Notes: generated from the letters alone by a model not told the origin. A DNA stretch of 64,000 nt from Liquorilactobacillus hordei DSM 19519 (GCF_019443985.1 NZ_CP049303.1:372001-436000); one strand, 5' to 3'; counted from the first letter of the stretch, positions 8,356-18,543 are shown. Numbers and translations: made by a program.

Positions 8356-8856
8356 TTAATAGTCTTCAACCGAATTTTTGAGAAAAGGGACTTTTTCGCG
8401 GATAAAAGGAATAATGAAACGATCTAATCCAAGCTTACCAGCGTTGTAACCAGCGACGATAACTATAAATTCTAAGACGATATACTTTGGATTAACAGAA
8501 ATGCTGCCAGATAAAAGATAGCTGAAATTCATCATGAGTGCAAAGAAAGTAGCTGTTGTAGTAAATGCACCAAATATTAATCCTAGGCCAATGAATATTT
8601 CACCCCAAACAACTAGAAAATTAAAAATACCAATATTTGGAGCAACGAAATTTTCTAAAATAGAAGTATACCAACCATATGCAGAATGTCCTGTTGGCTC
8701 TAATACAGGCGATTTAATGGCAGCGGATATGAACTTTTCAGCGGTAAAACCACTAACTTTTTCAATACCAGCCATTAACCACAAGACACCCAAATAAATC
8801 CTAATAATTGCTAATAAAACACTACTTACATTTGAACTGCGTAACCATTTTACCAT
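8356..8856 (-). CDS. DoxX family membrane protein
   Basis: About 166 residues with four predicted membrane segments and the LRIYLGVLWLMAGIEK-type start (seen as IIRIYLGVLWLMAGIEKV) of the DoxX/SURF4-like family. The family is linked to quinone and thiol redox processes, but the role of this member is unknown. A GGAGGG ribosome site (8863-8868) touches an ATG at 8862 and lies 6 bases before the ATG at 8856; I chose 8856 for its normal spacing. Transcribed alone, facing aroK. Confidence 0.75.
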   Translation of the reverse strand: MVKWLRSSNVSSVLLAIIRIYLGVLWLMAGIEKVSGFTAEKFISAAIKSPVLEPTGHSAYGWYTSILENFVAPNIGIFNFLVVWGEIFIGLGLIFGAFTTTATFFALMMNFSYLLSGSISVNPKYIVLEFIVIVAGYNAGKLGLDRFIIPFIREKVPFLKNSVEDY

Positions 8857-9024
8857 TGTCATCCCTCCATGTAACTAATGAATTCGCTTTCATATTGTAA
8901 GTATATCTGAAAGTGCTGTATTTGTAAAGAAAAGTGAAAAATTGCACAAATTAATTGCAAGGTCAAGACGAACTGTATCAAACGTGAAAACTGGAGTTAT
9001 GAAACATATTTATCTAGAGTAAAC

Positions 9025-9067
9025 AAAAAAGGCTGGTCAAAAGTTAAATTCTGACCATGCCCTTTTT
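9025..9067 (-). terminator. intrinsic terminator after the DegV gene
   Basis: GGCTGGTCA (9031-9039) pairs with TGACCATGCC (9052-9061, one mismatch). Six A before it read as T on the minus strand, and CTTTTT follows on the plus strand, so it can end transcripts from either side. The core TGGTCAAAAGTTAAATT is shared with the terminator end of the dispersed repeat. Confidence 0.65.
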
Positions 9068-9102
9068 AGTTATTAAGAATAAAAATACTCTGTTCTATCA
9101 TT

Positions 9103-9957
9103 TTAAAGATCTTCTTTTTCTGATAAGGTGATTACACCGATAGCATTTAACCCTGTATGGGTCATAATAATTGGACTTGTTAATTTTGTTAGAGAAGGAA
9201 CATGGCTTTCTTCTCCTAATATCGTTTTCTTTAATCTTTCTATAAATTCGGGTTCAGGGTCAACATGAGAAAGAGCTAGGTCAACAATTGGATTATCAAC
9301 GTGTCGTTTTGCAAGATCTTCGCAGAATTTAACAAAAGTTTTTTTACTTCTTCCTTTTACCACAGGATCAAGGCTTTTGTCGCCTAATTCAACGATAACT
9401 TTAAGATTGATTAATTTTGTTAGAGTACCAGCAAGGCGACTTACACGGCCACCTTTTACTAAACAATCTAGATTATCAATCAGAACATTAACTCTAGTAC
9501 GTTTATGGACTTCTAAACAATGTTTTTTGATTTCTGCAATACTTTTTCCAGCTTCTAGGTCTTTTGCTGCAGCAATTACCTGGTAGGCTAGTCCGCGGTC
9601 TGTAGATTTACTATTAATAACAGTCACTTCAGTGTTTGTCATATCAGCGGCAGTTTGGGCAGTTGCACATGTACCACTTAAGACATCAGAAATCATGATT
9701 GCAAGGACTGAACTACCGTCTGCCCCTAGTTCATCATACATTTCCACAAACTTTCCCAAAGCAGGTTGACTAGTTTTAGGGAATCTGCCAGCGCGTAGAT
9801 GGTCAATAAGTTCTTGACGAGAAATATCTTCACCATCTACAAATGTTTTTCCTTCAATCTCGACGGATAAAGGAATAACATTAATTGAATATTTTTTTAA
9901 TTCTTCAGGTGTTAGTTGAATTGAAGAGTCAGTCAGGATTTTAATGGATTTAGTCAT
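9103..9957 (-). CDS. DegV family fatty-acid-binding protein
   Basis: 284 residues with the DegV layout: ILTDSSIQLTPEELKKYSIN at the start, then the SQPALGKF and SGT segments and a C-terminal THTGLNAIGV. DegV/FakB proteins bind a fatty acid for phosphorylation by the FakA kinase. The start at 9957 follows GGAGTA by 7-8 bases; an upstream in-frame ATG at 10002 has no ribosome site. Transcribed alone. No FakA is visible here, as is normal for unlinked family members. Confidence 0.85.
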   Translation of the reverse strand: MTKSIKILTDSSIQLTPEELKKYSINVIPLSVEIEGKTFVDGEDISRQELIDHLRAGRFPKTSQPALGKFVEMYDELGADGSSVLAIMISDVLSGTCATAQTAADMTNTEVTVINSKSTDRGLAYQVIAAAKDLEAGKSIAEIKKHCLEVHKRTRVNVLIDNLDCLVKGGRVSRLAGTLTKLINLKVIVELGDKSLDPVVKGRSKKTFVKFCEDLAKRHVDNPIVDLALSHVDPEPEFIERLKKTILGEESHVPSLTKLTSPIIMTHTGLNAIGVITLSEKEDL

Positions 9958-10142
9958 TCTGTATACTCCTTCGTTTTTTAATCTGTTTTTATTTATTAAC
10001 ATAATCTATTATACGCCAAATAGTTTATGATTCAATATCACGTGAACTTCAAGTCTAGGTAACTACTAAATATACTATGTAAATTATAACAGAAATAAGA
10101 GAATCAAGTTATTTATTATGCTTAATTAAGTATAATAAATAA

Positions 10143-10308
10143 GGGTTTGGGTCAAAAGTTAAATTTTGATCCACCCTCTCTATTTATTCCGGATAAATGT
10201 ATTTCATAAGTTGAAATACTTCGCCTAACTCTGAATTACTGATAGCAAACTACTCACTATGTTCGTGATTTCGAGTCAACCCTCAAATTTTTTTGCTTTG
10301 TATTTCCC
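10143..10308 (+). repeat. dispersed palindromic repeat, copy 1 (no insertion)
   Basis: This is one diverged, full-length member of a repeat of about 165 bp seen several times in the window. It begins with a small terminator-like hairpin (TGGGTCAAAAGTTAAATTTTGATCCA), then carries a long imperfect palindrome around ATAGCAAACTACTCACTAT. It lies in the 575 bp between the DegV and menC genes, which otherwise hold only the small-RNA candidate. Confidence 0.7.
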
Positions 10309-10311
10309 AAT

Positions 10312-10462
10312 AAAAAAGACACAATCGTTTTGATTGTGTCAGGTATGATATCTATAAGGGTTCAACACTTGGGGGAGCGCTAAAGTTCTAGATATCATTT
10401 GTTGTAGGAGTTATTAGCTCTTACAACAAGGGGAAAAGAAAAAGATATATTACCAGGGTATG
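10312..10462 (-). ncRNA. candidate small RNA A with C-rich loop
   Basis: On the minus strand a TATACT box (10469-10474) is followed by a stem (12 bp, 10399-10410 with 10418-10429), then a 10-bp perfect outer stem (10345-10354 with 10389-10398). The latter encloses an unpaired CGCTCCCCCAA, and the unit ends in a perfect 9-bp terminator (10318-10326 with 10332-10340) plus six T. No coding frame is apparent. A second locus at 36411-36526 has the same order of parts and the same C-rich loop. C-rich loops of this kind bind Shine-Dalgarno sequences in known Gram-positive small RNAs. Confidence 0.5.
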
Positions 10463-10532
10463 TAATAAAGTATAGGGCTTAAATGTGAATTATTTGTGAC
10501 GATAATTTTTGTTTTTTTTAAAGAATAAAGAA

Positions 10533-11651
10533 TTATAGAAGTGAAATTGTATTTTTAAGCGCTTTTTGATATGCAGGAGTGAGTGAGACACCTATACCTG
10601 GTTTAGCAGGAAGTGAAATTTTTCCATTTGTAAGAATAAAATCAGATGTTATGATGTCCTTGGAATAATAACGAGAAGATGCGGAAATATCTCCGGGAAA
10701 ATCCAATCCAGTTAGGCTTGCAAGCGCAAGATTAGTTGCACGACCGATTCCAGCTTCAAGCATGCCACCACACCATACCAAGAGGTCGTGAGTCCAGCAA
10801 AAAGATATTATGGCTAATGCATTTGTTATTCCCCCAACCCGAGAACTTTTCAAATTTATTGCACGTGCACTTTTAAGACTGTATGCAGTTTTTACATCAT
10901 CTAATGAAAAAATATTTTCATCAAGACAAAGGCGGGTTTTACATTCTAATTGGAGTCTTGAATGCTCAACAAAATCAGTTGTTCGTAAGGGTTGTTCAAT
11001 CATTACTAGATTAGGAGCGGAAATTTCAGCCAACTTAGGTGCGATACTTAAATTGAAACTTGAGTTTGCATCAATCATAAAAGTTAAGTCTGGAAACTTT
11101 TGAATTACCTTTTTTATAAGATTGAGTCCTTCAATTGAGATTACTTTGATTTTGATGCGCTGATATCCTTGACTTATAGCAGAGACAACTGATTTTTCTA
11201 GTTCTGCAAAAGAGGATTTGGCACCAATACTGATACCCACAGGAATATTTTGATGATAGGTAGTATTCATTTTTTCTGCAATTAGTGCAGCCAAAGTTTG
11301 TCTTTGAGTCTTTGCAAAGAGATCCCATACTGCTGTTTCAACTGCTGCTTTTGCCATCTGATTTCCTGCAATAACACTAAGAATACTTGTTATATCTTCC
11401 GGCTGGATAATGTGAGTATTTTTCAACAAAGGACTTATGATATCTCTAATGATTGAGCGTGCTGTTTTTTGAGTTTCTGCTGTGTAATAGGGCGCAGAGA
11501 AGGCTTCAAGTTCACCGTAACCCCAAATACCTGCGTCATTTTTTAATCCAATAATTGTAATCTCTCGTTGTGAGACTGTTTCATGATTACTGATGAAGGG
11601 CCTCTTTAACTGGAGTTTTATTGGGAGAAGGTGCATTTTTATAATTTTCAT
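10533..11651 (-). CDS. menC: o-succinylbenzoate synthase
   Basis: 372 residues of the enolase superfamily, MenC/N-succinylamino acid racemase branch. It dehydrates SHCHC to o-succinylbenzoate in menaquinone synthesis. Seen in order: the lysine motif RIKIKVI, the metal ligands in MIDANSSF, MIEQPL and CLDENIF, and the second lysine in NLKSSRVGG. The ATG overlaps the end of menH by 4 bp and its GAGGAAAT ribosome site lies inside menH, so translation is coupled. Last gene of the menFDHC run. Confidence 0.92.
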   Translation of the reverse strand: MKIIKMHLLPIKLQLKRPFISNHETVSQREITIIGLKNDAGIWGYGELEAFSAPYYTAETQKTARSIIRDIISPLLKNTHIIQPEDITSILSVIAGNQMAKAAVETAVWDLFAKTQRQTLAALIAEKMNTTYHQNIPVGISIGAKSSFAELEKSVVSAISQGYQRIKIKVISIEGLNLIKKVIQKFPDLTFMIDANSSFNLSIAPKLAEISAPNLVMIEQPLRTTDFVEHSRLQLECKTRLCLDENIFSLDDVKTAYSLKSARAINLKSSRVGGITNALAIISFCWTHDLLVWCGGMLEAGIGRATNLALASLTGLDFPGDISASSRYYSKDIITSDFILTNGKISLPAKPGIGVSLTPAYQKALKNTISLL

Positions 11652-12460
11652 AGATATTTCCTCTGAAGTATCGTTGTTAAAATTGCATTAGGATTTTCTA
11701 AATGAACATTGTGACCCACACCTGGTATGATGACACGTTTAGAATTAGGAATAAGGAGTTGCATATCACGTGTAATGTTACTGAATTTGGTATCAAGTTC
11801 ACCGGCAAAGAGAGTAGTTGTAGACTGTAAAAAAGGTAGCTGATTCCAGTAATTAGGCATTTTCCCAGTACCCATACCGCAAAGACTTTTGGCTAATCCA
11901 ATTCCAGATTGCTGTAGACGTTGATTACGTACAAAGGTTTGTGTTTCGAAAGATAAGTCTTTTTGACTGTGAAATAAAGGAAGATTCTCCCAAAAATCAA
12001 CAAAATCAGTGAGACTAGTTGCAGTTTGTAAACGTAGCGCTAAATTGTGGTCGTTAGTAATTCTAGCTTGGCGAGCAGCGGGCGATTTAATTCCGGCAGT
12101 ACTGCTTTCCAAATAGAGATGGTTCACGATTTCAGGGTATCTGAGCGCTAAAGCCAATGCTAGGCGACCGCCCATAGAATATCCCCAAATGTTGACTTTT
12201 TGGGTAGTGATTTGTTTAGATAAAGCGACTAGGTCATCTGCTTGTTGCTCAATTGAGAAGTACTTAGTATCGTTATTAACATCAGATTGTCCATGCCCCA
12301 ACAAATCCGGGATAATAATTGTTCCTGGAAGTTGTGTTGCAACATTAAGAAATTCTTTGTGCGTTCCCATGAAGCCATGAAGAAGTAACCAATAAAGCGG
12401 GGCAGTACTATTTTTAATTTTGATATAGTAATATTTTGAAAATTTGGCTTTAAAAAACAT
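11648..12460 (-). CDS. menH: SHCHC synthase, alpha/beta hydrolase
   Basis: 270 residues, alpha/beta hydrolase fold. The oxyanion loop HGFMGTHKEF, the nucleophile elbow GYSMGGRLALA and the C-terminal GVGHNVHLENP with the catalytic histidine fit MenH, which eliminates pyruvate from SEPHCHC. It sits between menD and menC, with a GAAGGAG ribosome site inside the end of menD and a 2-bp gap. The position makes the assignment firm although the fold alone is not specific. Confidence 0.9.
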   Translation of the reverse strand: MFFKAKFSKYYYIKIKNSTAPLYWLLLHGFMGTHKEFLNVATQLPGTIIIPDLLGHGQSDVNNDTKYFSIEQQADDLVALSKQITTQKVNIWGYSMGGRLALALALRYPEIVNHLYLESSTAGIKSPAARQARITNDHNLALRLQTATSLTDFVDFWENLPLFHSQKDLSFETQTFVRNQRLQQSGIGLAKSLCGMGTGKMPNYWNQLPFLQSTTTLFAGELDTKFSNITRDMQLLIPNSKRVIIPGVGHNVHLENPNAILTTILQRKYL

Positions 12461-12462
12461 TA

Positions 12463-14169
12463 TTAGGACTCCTTCGTAGTTTGAATATGGCTTGCAAATT
12501 GATTTATTAATTCCTGACGAAGGGCAACATTATCTTTTCTATCTGTTCTTACTTCAATGATTTCAAGGCTATGTGCAGGAGTACACAAGTATTTTTTTAA
12601 GCTAGTTACAGTTTCAGCTAATGAATAGTGGGCATGGTATAGTTGTGCAACCTGTTCAATATCAATGTCTAAGGGTGTGCCAAAAACTTCTTCAAAATTT
12701 GAGCTCCCAGCTTGAGGTAGAAACGAGAATATCCCACCTCCGTTATTGTTGATAACAATAATTTTTATTTTTAAACGATACTTCTTAGCCATCATTAAAC
12801 CATTCATATCATGAAAGAAAGCTAAGTCACCAATTAACAAAAGATTTTCTGCAGATTTTGTACTGACTCCTAAAGCGGTTGATACAATTCCATCAATTCC
12901 ATTTGCACCACGATTACAGAAAATTCGAAAGGCATTTAAAGGTTGTAAGACACTATCAATGTCACGGATGGGCATAGAGTTGCTAACAAATAAATTGAGC
13001 TTTTTGCTCCCGGTTGAAGCGATTGCTCGAACGACTTCTAGTTCGTTTAATGTGTCAGTAGAATTAATTTTGTTGATAGAAGTATAGACTTTTTCAATTA
13101 CAGACCATTCTTTCAACCACTCAGTTAGGGGATTGACAGGGGGAATTTGATTAAAGAAGTCTTCTGCGGATGTTTCTAGTGAAAATGTTGTTGTTTTTGT
13201 ATAATCATTGAGAGCATTTTCCTCATCAAGCGAGTAGATTGTAGCCTGACTTTTTTTCAAAAATGAGGCCAATGAGGCTGCAACAAAAGTTTGACCGGTT
13301 CGAATGATGATTTCGGGCATTAACGCAATTAATTTATCTGAATTGGTTTTTAGCAAAGAATCATAGCAAGTGATGATATTAGGACTAGAAATTCCACGTA
13401 ATTGACTTAAAGGATCAGCTAAAATAGGCCACCCACTTTTTTTAGCCCATTCAAGCATTGCTATATTAGAAAGTGCATTTTGATTGGGACCAGCTAAAAT
13501 TATTCCTCTTTTATTTGACAGGTTAGTGTGTACTTTTTTTATTAAGTTGGACGATAGGGTGGTCTGACTTGAAAATGAAGTATATTTTTGTTGGTTATGA
13601 TCAAGTTTAATTGGTAAGTCAGGCATCAATGGTTTACGAAAAGGTTGGTTAAGGTGAACTGGACCAGCCGGTTGATTTTGTGCAATTTGAAAACTTTTTT
13701 GAACGATATAGTTAGTGTAGTTTTGCGAATCATGATTAGTTTCAGGTAGTGGTAATTCAAAAAAGCTCTTGACCTGATTGCCAAAAAAATGATCTTGATC
13801 AAGTGCTTGAGGTGCAGCTACTTTTGTGAGTTCCGGAGGACGATCTGTAGTCATTATTAACAGCGGAACTTGTGATATTTTTGCTTCGCAGATTGCAGGG
13901 TAAAAATTTGCTGCAGCGGTTCCGGAAGTACATATTAATAAAACTGGTTTATTAATTTTTTTTGCAATTCCTAAGGCAAAGAAAGCAGCTGAACGTTCAT
14001 CAACGTCGACGAAGAGTTCAATTCTTTGCTCATGTGCTAACTGTGCTAATGCTAGTGCAAGCGGAGTTGAACGTGAACCTGGTGCAATTACAGCTGTTGT
14101 AAGGCCTTGCAGTAGTAAACCGTTCAAAATAAGTGAAATATGGGTTGTTAAAGTTTCATTTTGTTTCAT
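12463..14169 (-). CDS. menD: SEPHCHC synthase
   Basis: 568 residues, a thiamine-diphosphate enzyme that joins 2-oxoglutarate to isochorismate. APGSRSTPLALA is the N-terminal MenD signature and GDLAFFHDMNGL is the diphosphate/metal-binding motif. The ATG overlaps the menF stop by 4 bp (ATGA arrangement). Normal length; no damage seen. Confidence 0.95.
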   Translation of the reverse strand: MKQNETLTTHISLILNGLLLQGLTTAVIAPGSRSTPLALALAQLAHEQRIELFVDVDERSAAFFALGIAKKINKPVLLICTSGTAAANFYPAICEAKISQVPLLIMTTDRPPELTKVAAPQALDQDHFFGNQVKSFFELPLPETNHDSQNYTNYIVQKSFQIAQNQPAGPVHLNQPFRKPLMPDLPIKLDHNQQKYTSFSSQTTLSSNLIKKVHTNLSNKRGIILAGPNQNALSNIAMLEWAKKSGWPILADPLSQLRGISSPNIITCYDSLLKTNSDKLIALMPEIIIRTGQTFVAASLASFLKKSQATIYSLDEENALNDYTKTTTFSLETSAEDFFNQIPPVNPLTEWLKEWSVIEKVYTSINKINSTDTLNELEVVRAIASTGSKKLNLFVSNSMPIRDIDSVLQPLNAFRIFCNRGANGIDGIVSTALGVSTKSAENLLLIGDLAFFHDMNGLMMAKKYRLKIKIIVINNNGGGIFSFLPQAGSSNFEEVFGTPLDIDIEQVAQLYHAHYSLAETVTSLKKYLCTPAHSLEIIEVRTDRKDNVALRQELINQFASHIQTTKES

Positions 14170-15464
14170 TCTGTATCATCCTTTAAGATATTCAAAATTG
14201 GATTGAATTTCATTCTAGTTTCTGCAACTTCTTTTTTTGCTACTGAATCAGCAACAATACCGGCACCTGCAAATAAGAACGATGTGGTCCCATTTATAAT
14301 ACCAGAGCGAATTCCAACTGCCAGTTCACCAGTTCCGTCAAATGAAATATGACCAATAGGTGCTCCAAATAATCCGCGAGTGAAGGGTTCTATGTTATTA
14401 ATCTGAATCAATGCATCTTGTCGAGGCAATCCACCTAAAGCTGGTGTTGGATGCAGGATATTCAATAAAGAAAATAAGTCATATCTGCCGGTTCCTTTGA
14501 TAGGAGTAAAAAGATGTTGAACATTTTTATTCTTGAGCAAAGTCGGTATTGCAGGATGATTAACAACTAAGCCAACTTGTTTTAGGCTATTACTAATATC
14601 ACTAACAACAAATTGTTGTTCGCTCCGATTTTTTTTATCTGCAAGTAATATTTTCCCTAATTGGTTATCCTCTACTGGAGTTATACCACGACGTATTGTA
14701 CCAGCAACTGCTGCAGTCTCAAAATAAGCAGCACCAAACTTTGCGAAACGTTCAGGTGTTGCACTGAGAAAGATTAGTTTTCTTTTTTTTAGAAGAATAT
14801 GATAAGTATTAGGCTGTGTAGATTGAAGTCTTTGCCATAATAAGCAAAAATCGGGTTCATGGGTTAATTTAATTTTTAAATTACGAGCAAGGACAACTTT
14901 TTTTAAGTTAGTTTCTCTGATAAGTCTTGTTGTTTTTGCGACAGCAGTCTCCCATTCAGCTACATTCAGCTCAACTTTTTTAACAATTGGATTATTAAGG
15001 TGTTTCTTTACCGGGTTAACAGTAGAGATTTGTGCAGAAAAAGCCGCTTTTTCTCGGTCAATATCATCTTTACTGAAACTGCTAGTTACAAGTGTATAGT
15101 TGTTATTTTTAACAATAATTATAAATTTTGGTAAAAAGAAATAACCAGATGATAGACTGTTCCAAACGGATCTACTAGTTTGTTCAGGTGAGAAGCTAAA
15201 GCCACCAACAATTTGTGGAGGGATAGTTGCATTTATTGGAACAAGCAGAGATTGCAGGTCATCTTTCCAGTGTGAAACATGTGTAAATTGGTTTTCATGA
15301 TCGTTACCTGGAATTATTTTTGAGAGGGAGTCAAAAGCATACAGTTTAAAGCCCTTTGGTGTTTGAAAAATAAAAACATCATCGTATTGCTTTGCTAATG
15401 TTAATAGATGGTCTTCATCTGCAGGTTGCAGCTTGCTATTTGTGTAATAGATTTTCTTAGGCAT
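14166..15464 (-). CDS. menF: isochorismate synthase
   Basis: 432 residues of the chorismate-binding enzyme family; it isomerises chorismate to isochorismate, the first committed step to menaquinone. LSATPERFAKF, the KGTGRYD-like segment (KGTGRYDLFSLLNILHPTPALGG) and AGAGIVADS near the C-terminus are the family's substrate- and metal-binding parts. First gene of menFDHC; AAGGAC lies before the ATG. menB, menE and menA are not in the window. The chorismate source is the operon at 2.7-8.3 kb. Confidence 0.93.
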   Translation of the reverse strand: MPKKIYYTNSKLQPADEDHLLTLAKQYDDVFIFQTPKGFKLYAFDSLSKIIPGNDHENQFTHVSHWKDDLQSLLVPINATIPPQIVGGFSFSPEQTSRSVWNSLSSGYFFLPKFIIIVKNNNYTLVTSSFSKDDIDREKAAFSAQISTVNPVKKHLNNPIVKKVELNVAEWETAVAKTTRLIRETNLKKVVLARNLKIKLTHEPDFCLLWQRLQSTQPNTYHILLKKRKLIFLSATPERFAKFGAAYFETAAVAGTIRRGITPVEDNQLGKILLADKKNRSEQQFVVSDISNSLKQVGLVVNHPAIPTLLKNKNVQHLFTPIKGTGRYDLFSLLNILHPTPALGGLPRQDALIQINNIEPFTRGLFGAPIGHISFDGTGELAVGIRSGIINGTTSFLFAGAGIVADSVAKKEVAETRMKFNPILNILKDDTE

Positions 15465-15597
15465 AAAAACAGTCCTTATAATGTTTTGATAATAATAAAA
15501 ATTCTATATAACAGCTTTAGTCAACTAATTCTATCATATAGTCACCAGACTGTATTTAAAAAGGCTAGAACTGTATTAATATATAACCCAAGCTTAT

Positions 15598-16299
15598 TTA
15601 ATAAGCAATGTAATCATCTAGTTTTTGTACATTGCGGACAATAATTCTGCGCTTACTATATTCACCACTATTGGTAAATTCAATTACCCCTTCTTCTTTA
15701 AGTTTTTTCATCATTCTACTAACACTTGCATAGGTTGCAATTCCACAAAATCCTGCAATATCCTCATTAGTAACATCAAAATCAATTAATATTTTTGGAC
15801 TGTTTGGTAAGTTACGACCGAATTTTAGTACTAAATCTCTCAAAAAACTAGCTAAGGCACCTAACTTACCATTCATTGTTAAACGTTGTAAACGCGAAAA
15901 GTTTTCGGATAGTCGATGACGATAGTATTGTTTTACATAATTTTGAAGCTGTGAATTATTGTTGACATACTTCCAAAATTTTACCCGATTTATTTGATAA
16001 AAAGTTGCAGTAGGTGACTCAATGCGTACATTAAAAGGTTGCTCATCATATTGCAGTGCTTCATCGTGCAATAAGGAAATTACATCAGGTTGATTAATAT
16101 ACGAGATGTTGAATTCTCGCCCATCTTGCAAAATTACTGAGGTTTTAATGATACCATCCTTGAGTATGAAGACACTAGCAGCCTTTAATCCATGGAACGT
16201 TAAATAAGTATGATAATCTTTGGTGATAGTCGAAATTTGTTTGTCTTTCAGAAAGTTTACGAGATAATCTATATCTTTATTAGGCATTTTATTAGTCAT
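15598..16299 (-). CDS. larR: Crp/Fnr-family regulator of lactate racemization
   Basis: 233 residues with an N-terminal cyclic-nucleotide-binding-like beta domain and a C-terminal winged helix (VTNEDIAGFCGIATYASVSRMMKKL, residues about 180-204). It is divergent from larA, exactly where L. plantarum has LarR, the activator of the lar operon that responds to lactate isomers. No cysteine cluster for an iron-sulfur centre is seen at the N-terminus, so it is not a true Fnr. Assigned by family plus location. Confidence 0.82.
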   Translation of the reverse strand: MTNKMPNKDIDYLVNFLKDKQISTITKDYHTYLTFHGLKAASVFILKDGIIKTSVILQDGREFNISYINQPDVISLLHDEALQYDEQPFNVRIESPTATFYQINRVKFWKYVNNNSQLQNYVKQYYRHRLSENFSRLQRLTMNGKLGALASFLRDLVLKFGRNLPNSPKILIDFDVTNEDIAGFCGIATYASVSRMMKKLKEEGVIEFTNSGEYSKRRIIVRNVQKLDDYIAY

Positions 16300-16496
16300 G
16301 ATTTATCCTCTCATTACTTAATTCTTATTTGTTAATAGATAATACTCTTGATTTTATCATATCATCTTATCAATTGGTAATGCTTTAAGAACATACATTT
16401 GAGCAATGTTTTCAAGCAATACTTCTTGACAAGAAAAGAAATAAACAGAGCAGTTACTATTGTTTATGAACAAAAAAGAAAGAAGATGAAGTTTAG
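16300..16496 (+). promoter_or_regulatory. divergent larR-larA control region
   Basis: The 197 bp between the divergent genes contain a 13-bp perfect palindrome TTCTTGACAAGAA (16423-16435) that includes a TTGACA. A TACTAT (16455-16460) downstream could be a -10 box. A looser dyad TTGAGCAATGTTTTCAA lies just upstream (about 16400-16416). One of these may be the LarR site; I cannot tell which without comparison to known Lar boxes. Confidence 0.4.
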
Positions 16497-17780
16497 ATGG
16501 TTGAGATAAAGCTTCCTTACGATCGCGAAACGATTACTGCAAAAATAGATGAACAGAATTTTGCAGGATCTTTAGTTTCCGAGGCAGCCACATATCATGC
16601 AAAATATTCAGAACAAGAGTTGGTTGAACGATCGTTAGATAATCCAACTGCTTCTCCAAAGTTGGAGGAATTGGCCAAGGGTAAGAAAAATATTGTAATT
16701 ATTTCTTCTGATCATACACGCCCAGTCCCATCCAAAATAATTACGCCAATTTTGTTGCGTAGAATTCGTTCAGCTGCTCCCGATGCAAGAATCAGAATCT
16801 TGGTTGCAACAGGATTTCACAGACCTTCAACAACGGAAGAATTAATCAACAAGTATGGCAAAGAGATTGTTGATAATGAAGAAATTGTAATGCATTATTC
16901 TGAACGTGATGAAGATATGGTCAAAGTGGGTAAATTACCTTCAGGCGGCGATCTCATCGTTAATAAAGTCGCAACTGAAGCAGATTTGTTAATTTCAGAA
17001 GGATTCATTGAATCACATTTCTTTGCTGGTTTCTCTGGCGGAAGAAAGTCTGTTTTGCCTGGTATCTCCTCATACAAAACAATCATGGCAAACCATTCAG
17101 GTGAATTTATAAGTGACAAGCATTCTCGTACAGGTAACTTGAATCATAATTTAATCCATGAAGATATGGTTTACGCTGCAAAGACGGTTAAATTAGCATT
17201 CATTTTAAACGTTGTACTTGATGAAGACAAGAAAATCATTGGTTCGTTTGCGGGTGATTTAGAGAAGGCTCACAAAAAAGGAACTGAATTTGTCGAATCA
17301 TTATCAGAAGTTGATGCGATTGAATCTGATATTACGATTTCAACAAATGGTGGTTATCCACTAGATCAAAATATTTATCAAGCAGTTAAGGGAATGACGG
17401 CTGCTGAGGCAACAAATAAAGTCGGTGGCACCATTATTATGGTCGCTGGTTGTCGAGATGGGCATGGTGGTGAGGGATTCTATCATAACATCGCAGATGT
17501 TGCTGATCCAAAGGAATTTCTTGATAAGGCTGTGAATACACCTAGACTTGAAACCGTTCCAGATCAATGGACATCACAGATTCTGGCACGTATTTTAGTC
17601 AATCATCATGTTATTTTTGTATCAGACCTTGTTGATCCAGAGCTGATTACGAAGATGCATATGGAACTTGCAACCTCATTGGATGAAGCAATGGAAAAAG
17701 CATATGAGCGTGAAGGTGCAAAGGCCAAGGTAGTAGTTATTCCAGATGGACTCGGAGTCATTGTAAAAGGTAAGGAATAG
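16497..17780 (+). CDS. larA: lactate racemase, nickel-pincer enzyme
   Basis: 427 residues. It interconverts D- and L-lactate using a nickel-pincer nucleotide covalently bound to a lysine. The catalytic residues fall at the same numbers as in the L. plantarum enzyme: His108 (GFHRP), His174 (ESHFF), Lys184 (GGRKS, the cofactor attachment) and His200 (ANHSG); Asp72 and Arg75 (SSDHTRP) are also present. It starts the operon larA-larB-larC-larE-larD and would supply D-lactate, which many lactobacilli need for cell-wall precursors ending in D-lactate. Confidence 0.97.
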   Translation: MVEIKLPYDRETITAKIDEQNFAGSLVSEAATYHAKYSEQELVERSLDNPTASPKLEELAKGKKNIVIISSDHTRPVPSKIITPILLRRIRSAAPDARIRILVATGFHRPSTTEELINKYGKEIVDNEEIVMHYSERDEDMVKVGKLPSGGDLIVNKVATEADLLISEGFIESHFFAGFSGGRKSVLPGISSYKTIMANHSGEFISDKHSRTGNLNHNLIHEDMVYAAKTVKLAFILNVVLDEDKKIIGSFAGDLEKAHKKGTEFVESLSEVDAIESDITISTNGGYPLDQNIYQAVKGMTAAEATNKVGGTIIMVAGCRDGHGGEGFYHNIADVADPKEFLDKAVNTPRLETVPDQWTSQILARILVNHHVIFVSDLVDPELITKMHMELATSLDEAMEKAYEREGAKAKVVVIPDGLGVIVKGKE

Positions 17781-17781
17781 T

Positions 17782-18543
17782 ATGGAAGCTGAGAAGGTAA
17801 GACAAATATTTCAACTTGTTTCTGAAAAACAAATAAGTGTGGAAGATGCAACTGAGATCATTAATAATTCAGGATTTACTGATCTGGGATTTGCTAAGAT
17901 TGATACGGAAAGAAATAAAAGGACTGGTGTTCCTGAAATTATCTACGGTGAAGGTAAAACAGCTGAGCAGGTAATAGGAATTGTTGAGGCAATGCTAGGG
18001 AAAAAAAATAATATCTTAGTGACCAGGGTTGATCCATCAAAGGCAAAGAACATCAGAGAAAGTTTACCCCAATTAAAGTATGACGAAGTTTCTGAAATGT
18101 TGTCATGGGAGCAAAATCCGATAGATAAAACAATTGGAAAAATTGCAGTTGTGACAGCAGGAACATCTGATTTAAAGATTGCTGAGGAAGCTGCAGTTAC
18201 TGCGGAAGCTTTTGGTAATAGCGTTGACAGAATTTATGATGTTGGAGTTGCTGGAATCCATAGGTTATTTGCGCGCATAGACGAGATTAGAGCAGCACAA
18301 GTAGTTATTGTAATTGCTGGAATGGAAGGAGCGTTAGCTTCTGTTGTCGGTGGACTTGTAAGTTCTCCTGTAATTGCAGTTCCAACGAGTGTTGGCTATG
18401 GAACCGCGTTTAATGGAATGGCGGCATTGTTAACGATGTTAAATAGCTGTGCTACAGGTATCACAGTTGTAAATATTGACAATGGTTTCGGAGCTGGTTA
18501 TTCAGCAAGTAAAATAAATCATTTGGCGGAGGCGGCAAAATGA
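17782..18543 (+). CDS. larB: pyridinium-3,5-biscarboxylic acid mononucleotide synthase
   Basis: 253 residues, similar to PurE in its C-terminal half ([26 protein letters not shown]). LarB carboxylates the pyridinium ring of nicotinic acid adenine dinucleotide and releases AMP, the first step to the nickel-pincer cofactor. One base separates it from larA, with AAGGA before the ATG, and its stop overlaps the larC ATG by 4 bp. Confidence 0.95.
   Translation: MEAEKVRQIFQLVSEKQISVEDATEIINNSGFTDLGFAKIDTERNKRTGVPEIIYGEGKTAEQVIGIVEAMLGKKNNILVTRVDPSKAKNIRESLPQLKYDEVSEMLSWEQNPIDKTIGKIAVVTAGTSDLKIAEEAAVTAEAFGNSVDRIYDVGVAGIHRLFARIDEIRAAQVVIVIAGMEGALASVVGGLVSSPVIAVPTSVGYGTAFNGMAALLTMLNSCATGITVVNIDNGFGAGYSASKINHLAEAAK

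Noticed and set aside
9377..9586. Plus-strand frame inside the DegV gene
   Set aside because: Shadow of the DegV coding strand; no ribosome site or family.
10036..10051. Second parS site (TCACGTGA core near 10040)
   Set aside because: Only the central eight bases match; the outer positions differ too much.
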